Source: Dendrocalamus latiflorus
Taxonomy: Eukaryota > Streptophyta > Magnoliopsida > Poales > Poaceae
Assembly (NCBI GenBank): GCA_017311315.1
Contig: CM029626.1
Span: 29,374,672 to 29,438,671, forward strand
DNA: 64,000 bases
Direction of reading: 5' to 3'
Below the pieces are notes generated by a model. The model searched no databases. It was not told the origin of the DNA and saw only the letters and a program-made list of their open reading frames with translations. The position numbers and the translations under genes were made by a program. Below are positions 45,669-57,600 of the stretch, one piece after another. Within the stretch, counting starts at the first letter, position 1; each line of letters opens with the position of its first letter.

Positions 45669-48600
45669 AATGGAATTAGCGATAGTTGGTGTAGAGCCAA
45701 GTGAGCTTCAGTATTTTAGTCCCCAGTAACTAAAAATGTCCATCAGTGCCTGTATTTTAGTCGTTTCCTATTGACAGCTTCATATATTTAGTCTAGAGTA
45801 AATTGCACCGTTGGTCACTAAACTTGTTTGGGTGGTTCATTTAGATTATCGATCTCCTAATTTACATATCCGGGTCGCTAATCTGTATTATGTGTCACCG
45901 GAGATCACTAGCAGGCCAACACGATTTCGAAGATGATGTGGCGGTGCCACCGTGGCAAAGGTCACACCATCACTAATGATTTGATGCATGGATGCTCTGA
46001 AGTGAAATTGTAACCTGTACACCATTAGGCGTGGTTGGTGAACTGGATGTCACAAGAGTATGTGAGGTGCAACCACCCAAGCTCCAATCCCAGAAACTAG
46101 GAGACAATAGTAGATATCCCAATGATTTGATGCATGGATGCTCTGAACTGAAATTGTAACCTGTACACCATTAGGCGTGCTTGGTGGGCTGGATGTCGCA
46201 ATAGTACGCGAGGTGCGACCGCCCATGCTCTAATCCCTCTGGCCTTACCTGGTTGCTCATCACCTCGGCCGCCGCCGGATAAGGATCAAAATGAGACAGG
46301 GAGATGGTATCGGATGGGTTAGGGACATTGGAGTATGGGGGAATGAGTATAGAGTAAGTCCTAAGGGGCTCTTTGCAAAATTTTATGCCTACTACCTAGT
46401 TGATTTGCATCTTTCATAGTGTTGGGCAGTACATGTAGGCACGGGTCCTCAGTCCAAGTCACAAATTCAAGATGGCATAGCTGTGCAAATTAGGAGATAG
46501 GTGGCCTAAATGAACCATCCAGACAAGTTTAGTGACGTAATTTACTCTAGTATAATTCTCAAATGAAGTTCTCACACCATACCTATCGTGAGTGGGCATC
46601 GTCTGTTCGTATGCTTCTCCGATCGATCGGTCTTGCTTCACACCTCTTTGAGGAACCCCCTGATCTTCATGCAATGGATCTGTCACATGCTCAAGCCTAG
46701 AGGATTGCTGATGATCATGTGATGGGCATCCTGTGCATGAGTGCAGAGATATCCATTCGGATGAGTTTCATTGATCTCTCATTAGCTCAGAAAATTTTGG
46801 GGGGGGGGGGGGGGGTATCTCCAGCAGCGCTACCAATAGAGCAGTGAGGTTCTTCGCTTTTCGCTAAGCCAAAGCCTTCAGAATCTCCAGCAGCAACAAG
46901 ACGTTACTGTGGAAGAGTTCTACAATGCTTTCACACGTCTTTCGAGTCAGTTGGACTCTATGGTGCCCCCGGCTCACTCTGGATGCAAGGATTGATGAGG
47001 ACACGACCCCTATGGATACAACCATATTTGCTATGCTTGTTGTTCCAATTACAAAAGCTCCTACGCATCACTTAAATTATAAGGTGAGCTCGTTTCAAAA
47101 AGATTTTACTTTGTATGATAAAGAACGTATGATATTACATAATGAGAGTTTGTTGCGTTTGTTATTATGTACCGAGATTTATGATGAAGATCATGCAATA
47201 CGCGAGGCTACACATATGTTAAAACCGAGGACGGTTTTCTATCAAGAAGGGGAGGATGATGTGACCACGCCACAAACACATACGACAATCGTGCCCAATA
47301 TCAAGATTGAACTAAAGGTGAATTCGTTTCTTCAGCCTTCATATGTTACTGAGAATAGACCGCTACCTAATGCAAGTGATTTAATTGTGCTTAGGAATTT
47401 GGGAAAGGATGAAGGAAAGGGACATGGAGTCCTGGACATGCATGGAAGGAATAATGGAGGTCACCACGTCACTTTGGGACCAAGTCAAGCACGAATTCGA
47501 GTTGGACACGTTTTGGAATCAGACTCGGACTGCTGCAATGGTGCAAGTTTAAACGGACGTAACTTTCTCATACGGACTCGGTTTGGGACGTTCTTGGACT
47601 TGATGGAAAGCTTATCAAGTCTACTTTCTAAAGAATTCAACCCCATCTTCAAATTCTATCCGAGACAGCCGCAATCATCAAAAGAGTCCGTGTTGGTCAC
47701 GTACTGGAATCAGATTCGGACTGCTGCAATGGTGCAAGTTGAAACGAACATAACTTTCTCATACGGACTCCGTTTGGGATGTTCTTGTACTTCATGGAAA
47801 TCTTATGAAGTCTACTTTCCAACGGATCCAACCTCATCTTCAAATTCCATCCGATCCGACTACAACCGAACGACGTCGCTTGCGCCTTAGCAATCGCTGA
47901 ACCACACTCCAAGTTGTTATCAACCGTGCCAAGAACGCGGTTGACCTGACCACGAAGGTCTATTCCTGCATGCAACCGAAGAACACGCAAGAACAAGATA
48001 ACAAGCAATCTGAAATTGCAAATATTGATATGAAGATCAAAAGGTGGGATTCCGAAGGCTGTCTTGACAGGTGGTCGTCCGACACAACTGAAGAACAGAA
48101 GTTTGCATAATAGCTAAACCTAAACTAAACAAAATCCAAGTCCTAACAAGGGAGGCGGCGGCTCCTTTATAGGGAGAACAACCAGGAGGGGCGTCCAAAG
48201 TGCATGCTCTAGGGTTACAAGGCCCATGGGCCCAATTGGTGGTGGCGCAGCACCCTTTTGACTCGGACTCAAAAACCAACGTGGATTATTTTGATGATTG
48301 CAGCCGGCTCGGATGGAATTTGAAGATGAGGTTGGATCCGTTGGAAAGTAGACTTCATAAGATTTCCATGAAGTACAAGAACATCCCAAACGGAGTCCGT
48401 ATGAGAAAGTTATGTTCGTTTCAACTTGCACCATTGCAGCAGTCCGAATCTGATTCCAGTACGTGACCAACACGGACTCTTTTGATGATTGCGGCTGTCT
48501 CGGATAGAATTTGAAGATGGGGTTGAATCCTTTAGAAAGTAGACTTGATAAGCTTTCCATCAAGTCCAAGAACGTCCCAAACCGAGTCCGTATGAGAAAG

Positions 48601-51600
48601 TTACGTCCGTTTAAACTTGCACCATTGCAGCAGTCCGAGTCTGATTCCAAAACGTGTCCAACTCGAATTCGTGCTTGACTTGGTCCCAAAGTGACGTGGT
48701 GACCTCCATTATTCCTTCCATGCATGTCCAGGACTCCATGTCCCTTTCCTTCATCCTTTCCCAAATTCCTAAGCACAATTAAATCACTTGCATTAGGTAG
48801 CGGTCTATTCTCAGTAACATATGAAGGCTGAAGAAACGAATTCACCTTTAGTTCAATCTTGATATTGGGCACGATTGTCGTATGTGTTTGTGGCGTGGTC
48901 ACATCATCCTCCCCTTCTTGATAGAAAACCGTCCTCGGTTTTAACATATGTGTAGCCTCGCGTATTGCATGATCTTCATCATAAATCTCGGTACATAATA
49001 ACAAACGCAACAAACTCTCATTATGTAATATCATACGTTCTTTGTCACACAAAGTAAAATCTTTTTGAAACGAGCTCACCTTATAATTTAAGTGGTGCGT
49101 AGGAGCTCTTGTAATTGGAACAACAAGCATAGCAAATATGGTTGTATCCATAGGGGTCGTGTCCTCATCATCCTCCCCTTCTTGAAAACAAAGCCGTCCT
49201 CGGCTTTTGATAAACTGAAAGTATGGTAACAAAGAAGCCAAGGTGTATGCATGGTATATGTATATGTCATCCGTTTTAACAGTTCTTCGTTGTTGCACAA
49301 TTAATGTTATAACACAGCAGCAATCATAAAAGCTCATTGTATTATTAACCCAAAAGTAATGATATGTGTTAATGAACAAATCAAAATTTCTCACACAGTA
49401 ATTATCGCAACTTGTTTTGCAAATGTAAGTGAAGCATTTATGCAATTCAAATCTTTGAAGTTGTAAACTTGTTGTGGTGGCACATATAGGCAAAGCTACA
49501 ACTTTTGGAATCAAACAAAGTTTATCCATATAATCAGATTTCAATTGAGCAATAGCAAATTCATCTAGTAAGGGTGAAAATATTTGCAAGTTCTTCCATA
49601 CATCAATTTCATTATTCAGATTGCCAATGTTAGATGGTTCAATAAGAGAAGAACACATAGGCATTGAATGATCACTAAATTTTATTTTTCTTTCATAATG
49701 AACAAGATTGAGCATACAAGAGTTGTTGTTCAAAACAACAAGCTGCAATTCATCCATGTGGTCACAAGTTATGCATATTCGGTATACAAGAAATTGATTT
49801 CCTACACCATAATCTCCAATCAAATTAAACTTATACCCAGGGGTGTAGGCACTAAACAAGAATTTTGAACATGTAAGTTCAGAAACTTTCTCCAAAGCAT
49901 GTGACAATTTCATAGGAAGATCCAACATGATGTAACACAATGAATTGGCAGGAGAAATTTTAGTTAAAACTTCTTTATGTCTAACCAAAGCCACATGATC
50001 ATTGTATGTGATTAATTCATCACGTGAATCACTCAAAACAGCAGACAATTCAATTATTTTTTGACAAGGTGCACTCAACGTATTCTCAACACTCAAATCA
50101 ATGCAGTGTGAATTCTCTACTTGAAATATGGGCATGTCAGAATTGTTTTCCACTAAGTTTTGCTCTAAAGCATAATTGTTGTTCTTCACAAGCATACTCA
50201 CCGTGAGTGATGATAGCACCATGATCTTTACCTTTTTGGCTCCCCTCAGATGATGTAGGTGCATCCATCTCCTCATCTTCGTTCTCAACGAATGGAATCG
50301 ATGGTTCAATCAACTCATGCTCCTTTTCGACATGGTTCTCAACTGCCTGCAAGTTGTTAGTCACAGAAAAAGGCACAAACATGGGTTTGCTCTCATGTTT
50401 CTTATCATCAAGCACTCTCAATTTCTTCTCAATCTGACGTTCAACATTACATGCAAGTATAAACAAATGAGGGAGAGAATTATATTCTTTGTGAATGAGA
50501 AGGTCCTGAATTTCTTTATTAAGGCCACGTAAGAATCTATTCTCTGTAGCTTCAGCATGTTCCTCTAAGCCACAACGCAACAAAAGAGCTTTCAATTCTT
50601 CATAGTATTCACTTATAGTTCTCCTACCTTGTTCTAAACGTTGCAATCTTTTTAACAAGTCACGTGAATAATATGAAGGAACAAATGTAGATCTCATCAC
50701 TCGTTTCAAAACATTCCAAGTTTTAGGTACATGTGGTAGTCTACATTGTTTCCTCCACCAAAATAATGCGAAATCAGTGAATTCACTAGTAGCAGCCCTA
50801 ACTCTTTCATCGTCAGGAAAATCATAGCATGCAAAATTTCCATCTAATTGTATTTCCCAATCAAGATAAGCTTCAGGGTCATATCTACCAGCAAATGGCG
50901 GAATTGTAAACTTGGCATCATCATCACATACCTCTCTTGTTAACCTACCTGTGCCTTGTTGATTTTGTCGAAGTCGACAACGGTCGTGATCATTGGATCC
51001 CTCAATTCTGTTGTTGATGGTGGTGAGGGTCTTATTAATACGATCCAACAGGTTGTTGGTCTCACAAAAATTGCTACAATGTGATCTTGAACCTGTCATG
51101 GTTAATAGAAAACAAGGAAATACACTAGAATTATGTAAGTCCCTATAAACTACTAGGAGGTGGAGCTTCGCAAGTCACACATCTCTCGAACTCTTACCAA
51201 GCTCTTACAAGTTCTTACCAATGCAAAACAGGTGGTGCAACTGGTGGCTGGTTCGTGATAACTTAACTCAAGTGATGAGTATAGCGATTGCAAAGTACAG
51301 CGAGACCTGTTCGGTTGTAGAAAAGTGGAGCTTGGATAGGCTATGTATTTTGTAGCAAAGGAAAACAATCAATTAATTTCAGAAATTGCACAGAATTGAA
51401 TTATAGTTCGTATCTAGCACTTAGCCTATATTGCTGATCAACCAAAGATGGAAGAAGGCTAAAATAAGTGTATGGCAATGTATGGGAGTGGTAAATACAA
51501 GATAATTCGATCGAATGCAATCTGGAATTGAAGAACACAAGGATTGTTCCAAAACTTGGAAACTGAAGATTTCTGTCCACTGGACAGCGCGTCGGTATTT

Positions 51601-54600
51601 CGGCCGTAACTTTTTGTCAGTTGCCTTTTTTTCAATGATTCTTTTTTTTCTCCGTTTTCTGACGGCTTTTTCTACACCTTTTGTTTTTGGGCCAAGGTCT
51701 GGAAACCGACCTAAAAATTCTCACAAAATTCACAAGTGCCGACTGTTGCAGATTCAATCTGGAATTTTGGGTCAACTTCCACCGCAGATATCTCTTAACT
51801 GCCTTGCTGGAATGACGTGAAATTTTGTAGATAGATGGACAATGAAGTTTTGAATCTAATGACGGTGGTCTCACTCAAAAATAATCTTGGAATCAAAAGT
51901 TATGGCGTTTTTGGTGGCGGCTGCAGAGAAAGGAAAGATCAGCCGAAATTGGAATTAGGGTTTGGGGTGGGGAATTTTTTTTGTTTGGATTTTTATTGGA
52001 ACAAAGATATGACCAGCAACTAGACAAAGTTAAAACGGACACAAATTCAATTTAGCAAACCAAAACTAACAGATTGAAAGGCACAACGGGGTTTGGACAG
52101 CGGAAATTAACTCTTTTTGTGGGGCAATTTTTCTAGACTATGGGAAATAAAAAATCAATCTACTAACTAGGGATACAAGAAATTCCTACCGGTCAACTGA
52201 AGCTCTGATACCAACTGATGAGGCGATGGTGTCCCGATCTTCCGATAGGATGATAACTATCGATTTTGGCGGAGGCGACCCTTGCGATCCGACTACAACC
52301 GAACGACGTCGCTTGCGCCTTAGCAATCGCTGAACCACACTCCAAGTTGTTATCAACCGTGCCAAGAACGCGGTTGACCTGACCACGAAGGTCTATTCCT
52401 GCATGCAACCGAAGAACACGCAAGAACAAGATAACAAGCAATCTGAAATTGCAAATATTGATATGAAGATCAAAAGGTGGGATTCCGAAGGCTGTCTTGA
52501 CAGGTGGTCGTCCGACACAACTGAAGAACAGAAGTTTGCATAATAGCTAAACCTAAACTCAACAAAATCCAAGTCCTAACAAGGGAGGCGGCGGCTCCTT
52601 TATAGGGAGAACAACCAGGAGGGGCGTCCAAAGTGCATGCTCTAGGGTTACAAGGCCCATGGGCCCAATTGGTGGTGGCGCAGCACCCTTTTGACTCGGA
52701 CTCAAAAACCAACGTGGATTATTTTGATGATTGCAGCCGGCTCGGATGGAATTTGAAGATGAGGTTGGATCCGTTGGAAAGTAGACTTCATAAGATTTCC
52801 ATGAAGTACAAGAACATCCCAAACGGAGTCCGTATGAGAAAGTTATGTTCGTTTCAACTTGCACCATTGCAGCAGTCCGAATCTGATTCCAGTACGTGAC
52901 CAACACGGACTCTTTTGATGATTGCGGCTGTCTCGGATAGAATTTGAAGATGGGGTTGAATCCTTTAGAAAGTAGACTTGATAAGCTTTCCATCAAGTCC
53001 AAGAACGTCCCAAACCGAGTCCGTATGAGAAAGTTACGTCCGTTTAAACTTGCACCATTGCAGCAGTCCGAGTCTGATTCCAAAACGTGTCCAACTCGAA
53101 TTCGTGCTTGACTTGGTCCCAAAGTGACGTGGTGACCTCCATTATTCCTTCCATGCATGTCCAGGACTCCATGTCCCTTTCCTTCATCCTTTCCCAAATT
53201 CCTAAGCACAATTAAATCACTTGCATTAGGTAGCGGTCTATTCTCAGTAACATATGAAGGCTGAAGAAACGAATTCACCTTTAGTTCAATCTTGATATTG
53301 GGCACGATTGTCGTATGTGTTTGTGGCGTGGTCACATCATTCGGTTGTAGTCGGATCGCAAGGGTCGCCTCCGCCAAAATCGATAGTTATCATCCTATCG
53401 GAAGATCGGGACACCATCGCCTCATCAAGGATTGTACTGCCAAGGAAAGGTATGATCAGCAGAATCTCATGTTTGACTTTGTGATGAGGCTTCATTTAGA
53501 GTTTGAGCCCATTCGGGCTCAACTTCTTGGTCGTTCTACATTACCTACTGTGGCTGAAGCTCTCTATGTTCTGATTGCCGAGGAGACTCATCTTCGATCA
53601 CTTGCTATCTCTCCAATGTCTTTACCTCATACTGTCCTGGCGGCCCCTCAGCAGACTGGTGTTACCATGGTCTCTTCTTCTTCTTTTGAAGAGTTCATTT
53701 GTTCTCGTTGCAAGAGGCCTGCCCATACCACTCAGCGCTGCTTCAAGCTTCATCCTGAGTTATTGGCTGAGTTGAGGGCCAAGCGTGGTTCATCTCGTCA
53801 TAGCATGGCTGCTAGTGCTTCCTCTACTAACATGGCTGCTATTGCTTCTTCTACAAGTTCTACAGGACTTATTACTGCTAAGCCTCAGCCTCAGTCAGAT
53901 GGATTTGTTGTATCCATCTCTGCATCATGTACTACTCTTCCTTGGATATTGGACTCAGGGGCCTCTTTTCATATGACTGCAGATAGTTCTCAGTTAGCAT
54001 CATGCAGACCTGTCATAGATGGTGCTCAGGTTCAAACAGCTGATGGCACTACCTGTTCTGTTACCCATCAAGGCACTCTTTCCACTTCACAATTTGTTGT
54101 TCCAGAAGTCTCTCTTGTGCCTCAACTCTCTATGAATCTCTTGTTTATTGGCTAGCTCATTGATATGCATCTCTTTGTTGGTTTTGATGATTCTTCGTGC
54201 TTTGTGAAGGATCGTAGGACCTGAGCTCTCGTTGGTACTGGCCATCGCCATAAAGATTCTCGAGGATTCTACATTCAAGACCGTCTGAGTCTCTCTCCAT
54301 CTACATCGTCTATCGCTTTGTCTTCATCATCTGCTTTTGTTTTGGCTTCCACTGCGACTTTTCCCCAATGGCATTGTCATTTAAGTCATCTATGTGGGTC
54401 ACGTTTATCTACTTTAGTTCGTTAGGGTGCTCTAGGCCATGTTCCTATTGATACCAGTTATGACTATAAGGGTTGTCAACTTGGCAAATAGATACAACTC
54501 CCATATCCCTCTAGTGATTCTAGAGCTAGTCATCCTTGTGATTTGGTCCATTCTAATGTCTGGGCACCTGCTCCTTTTGTATCCAAAGATGGTCACAAGT

Positions 54601-57600
54601 ACTACGTAATTTTTATTGATGATCATTCTCGTTACACTTGGATCTATTTTATGAAGCATCGCTCTCAATTGTTGTCTATATATCAGTCTTTTGCTAAGAT
54701 AATTTACACTCAGTTTTTTTTGCCATTCGTACTTTTCGTTTTCAGTCCGAGTCTCTCTCCATCTACATCTTCCCAGTGCTCATGCTCAAAATAGTGTTGC
54801 TGAATGCAAGCACCGTCACGTAATTGAGACTGCATGTACTCTTTTAATTGCATCCTTTTTTCCTTCTCATTTTTGGGCAGAAGCTGCCTCAACACCTGTT
54901 TATCTCATCAACCTTTAGCCTTCCTCTCGTCTTCAGGGCAAATGCTCTGGAGAGGTCTTGTTTGGATCTCCTTCGAGTTATGATCATCTTTGTGTTTTTG
55001 GTTGTACTTGCTATGTTTTGCTTGCTGCTAGTGAGCGCACCAAGCTGACGACTCAGTCGGTAGAGTGTCTTTCTTGGATACAGTCTTGAGTATAAGGGCT
55101 ATCGTTGCTATGATTCCTCTAAACGTCGCATTTGTATATCTCGTGATGTTACCTTTGATGAGAGTCGTCCCTTTTTCTATTCTCTTACTGCTTCTCCATC
55201 TTCCACAGAGTCTATTTCTTTTCTATATCTTCCTCCTGTTCCCTCAGTTGATTCAACCCCTCAATTAGAGACTTCTGATGTGTCATCTTCTCCTCCTCCA
55301 GCTCCTTCAATCATACCTTCTGTAGCAAACATATCCTCTTTTCCTTTTCACTATAATCGTTGGTCTAGAGTTTTTCTGGACTCTCCCTCTTCCACTCTTG
55401 TTCCTTCTGATATTCCGGCCAATACCACTATTGCTCATCCTGGTGATCCACTGCCTGCACCTCGGTATGACCTTCGTGATCGTACTACTATTATTGCTCC
55501 GAATCGTTTTGGTTTTCCCACTAATGCTGTATATGAGCCTAATACCTATCAGGAGGCAGTTGGTATTCCTGAGTGGCAGCTGGCCATGTCCAAGGAGCTT
55601 GCAAATTTGGAGCATCCTGGCACTTGGGATCTTGTTCCATTACCTACACAAGCTGTTCCTATTAGATGTAAGTGAGTATACAAGGTTAAGATAAAGTCTG
55701 ATGATTCAGTGGAGCGCTACAAGCCTCATCTTGTAGCTCGTGGCTTTCAGCAGGCACATGGGCGTAATTATGATAAGACTTTTGCTCCTGTGGCTGACAT
55801 GACCACAGTTCGCACTTTAATTGCTGTAGCTGCTGCTCTTTGATGGATTATCTCGCAAATGGATGTAAAGAATGCTTTTCTACATGGTGACTTACATGAA
55901 GAGGTTTATATGCATCCACCACCAGGAGTCGAAGTTTGTACAGGACATGTTTGTCGTCTTCGACGTGCTTTCTATGGTCTCAAGCAAGCACCTCGTTCCT
56001 AATTTGAGTGGTTCAGCTCAGTAGTTTGCGCTACAGGTTTCTCTCCTAGTGATCATGATCCTACCTTATTTGTTCATACATCTCAGCATGGCCGAACTCT
56101 ACTTTTGCTTTATGTGGATGACGTGCTAATCACTGGAGATGATATGGAGTACGTTGCTTTTGTCAAGCAACGTCTTGTTGAGCAGTTTATGATGTCTGAT
56201 CTGGGATCTCTTAGCTACTTCCTTGGGATTAAGGTCACTTGCACAAATGAGGGTTACTATCTCTCTCAGCATCGGTACATTCAGGATCTCCTTGCTCACT
56301 CAGGAATGACTGATATACGGACTGCTGCAACTCCTATGGAACTTCATCTCCAACTTTTGTCATACTGATGGCGTATTGCTTGATGATCTTTCTCGCTACC
56401 ATCACATTGTTGGCAGTCTTGTTTATTTTACAGTTACAAGACTGGATATTGCTCATGTTGTTCATATGCTTAGGCAATTTGTTAGTGCTCCTACTTCGAC
56501 TCCTTCGTGTTTTACGTTACTTGAGGGAGATTGCTTCTCGTCGCCTCTTCTATGTGCGGTCAAGTTAACTTGAGCTTCATGCTTACTTTGACTCGACCTG
56601 GGCGAGTGATCCAATTGATCGCTGATCTATCACTGGTTACTGCATCTTTTTTGGGACATCTCTGATAGCATGGAAGTCCAAGAAACAGACTGCAATGTCG
56701 CGCTCTAGTGCAAAGGCTGAGCTACGGGCTCTTGCTACTACTACATTGGAGATCATTTGGCTTTGTTGGCTGCTAGCTGATCTTGGTGTCTCATGCGATG
56801 CTCCTACACCTATTCTTTGTGACAACACTAGTGCCATACAGATTGCTAATGATCCAGTGAAGCATGAGTTAACCAAACATATTGGTCTAGATGCATCATT
56901 TACACGGACTCACTGTCAGCAGTCGACTATTGCTCTTTAATATGTGCCTTCTGAGCTCCAAATTTCTGACATTTCACCAAGCCCCAAAATCGAGAACATC
57001 ATCATCTACATCTACTCAAACTCCATGTTTCTGATCCTTCTGATCCACCTTGAATTTGAGGGGGGTGTTAGTAGTGTATGAAGTGTATATTGGCCCATTA
57101 GGCCCAATAGACTTAGGGTTGAGCTGTAAATACATCCATGTATCTCATATGCTAAGGAGCAATAGAGTTGAGCTTGCCTTTCTTTAACAATTTGTTCCTG
57201 CTGATTTCCAAAAGTTTTTGGTTCATAAAACGTTTCTAGAATGGCTGGTTTGTATCAGTTAGATGCTGAAATTGCAAAAAATGTTTAACATCACAATAAT
57301 CCTTGCCCTATTATCAGCTATGCAACACTACAGTAAACAGTAACAATGCTCATCTTTACGGCCATGTCCTCCAATGTTGCAGCATTGCATTGCGGGGGAC
57401 CATTGTTAATTCTTTTGCTTTGCTGCAAACAACAACTGTATATCTCTTGGTCATGTTCTCCCTGAGCCCTGACATGATAAGTCAAGGACAGCTCTCTTTT
57501 AAGAAGAAAAGGTTTGTATTTAGAGTGTTTACAGCATATGAAGAGCACATAAGGGGCGAATGGGTTGAGATTGCTTCTGATGGGTGGCCAGATGCCTAAA

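Larger units (their letters stand above)
43905..46250. repeat. Duplicated block, copy 2
   Basis: 43905-44445 and 45595-46250 match copy 1. Between them are a small Helitron (44446-44904) and the promoter, exon 1 and first part of intron 1 of the DCL-family gene. Copy 2 serves as the empty site for the Copia and solo LTR insertions in copy 1. The right part has an internal repeat of about 150 bp (ATTTGATGCATGGATGCTCT at about 45980 and 46124). Confidence 0.8.
46993..53427 (+). mobile_element. GAG-only gypsy element (TR-GAG type) with inverted interior
   Basis: Flanked by AGGAT (46988-46992 and 53428-53432) inside the Copia gag. Outer pieces are in + orientation: first 862 bases of the LTR (46993-47854) and last 87 (53341-53427). 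Everything between is in minus orientation: an LTR start-to-near-end (49170 to about 47858), an internal region with gag but no pol, a primer site TGGTATCAGAGCT (minus, 52213-52201), and an LTR from its base 265 to its end (53339-52216). LTR length is about 1387 bp. Elements with LTRs and only gag are known as TR-GAG. No protease, RT or integrase is seen. Confidence 0.85.
46870..56990 (+). pseudogene. RE1-type Copia gag-pol remnant, split and full of stops
   Basis: Parts: 46870-46992 and 53433-53700 gag; zinc-knuckle area CSRCKRPAHTTQRCFKLHPE; protease WILDSGASFHMT (53943); integrase DGHKYYVIFIDDHSRYTWIY; reverse transcriptase MDVKNAFLHGDLHEEVYMHP (55860), LYVDDVLITGDD (56110); RNase H SRSSAKAELRALATTTLEII and LCDNTSAIQIANDPVKH. 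Many stops (for example after LLFIG at 54154 and in place of Trp near 55842) and a frameshift region in integrase show an old, dead copy. Confidence 0.85.
46816..57189 (+). mobile_element. Degenerate Copia element, 5' truncated, in DCL intron 1
   Basis: Gag begins without an LTR near 46870 (DVTVEEFYNAFTRLSSQLDS), is interrupted at 46992 by a gypsy element, and resumes at 53433 (CTAKERYDQQNLMFDFVMRL). Pol continues to about 56990. A purine tract GAGGGG and a short 3' LTR (57065-57189) follow. No 5' LTR is found; the left edge abuts a poly-G tract. It resembles RE1-type Copia elements. Confidence 0.85.

Noticed and set aside
48200..48466. Plus-strand 88-codon ORF duplicated at 52633-52899
   Set aside because: It is the antisense of the LTR pair and is repeated only because the LTR is.
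53292..54155. 287-codon plus ORF as a host gene
   Set aside because: It joins an LTR end to Copia gag and protease; all recognisable motifs are Copia.
57303..57599. 98-codon ORF in DCL intron 1
   Set aside because: No recognisable domain and no splice context that would join it to the DCL exons.
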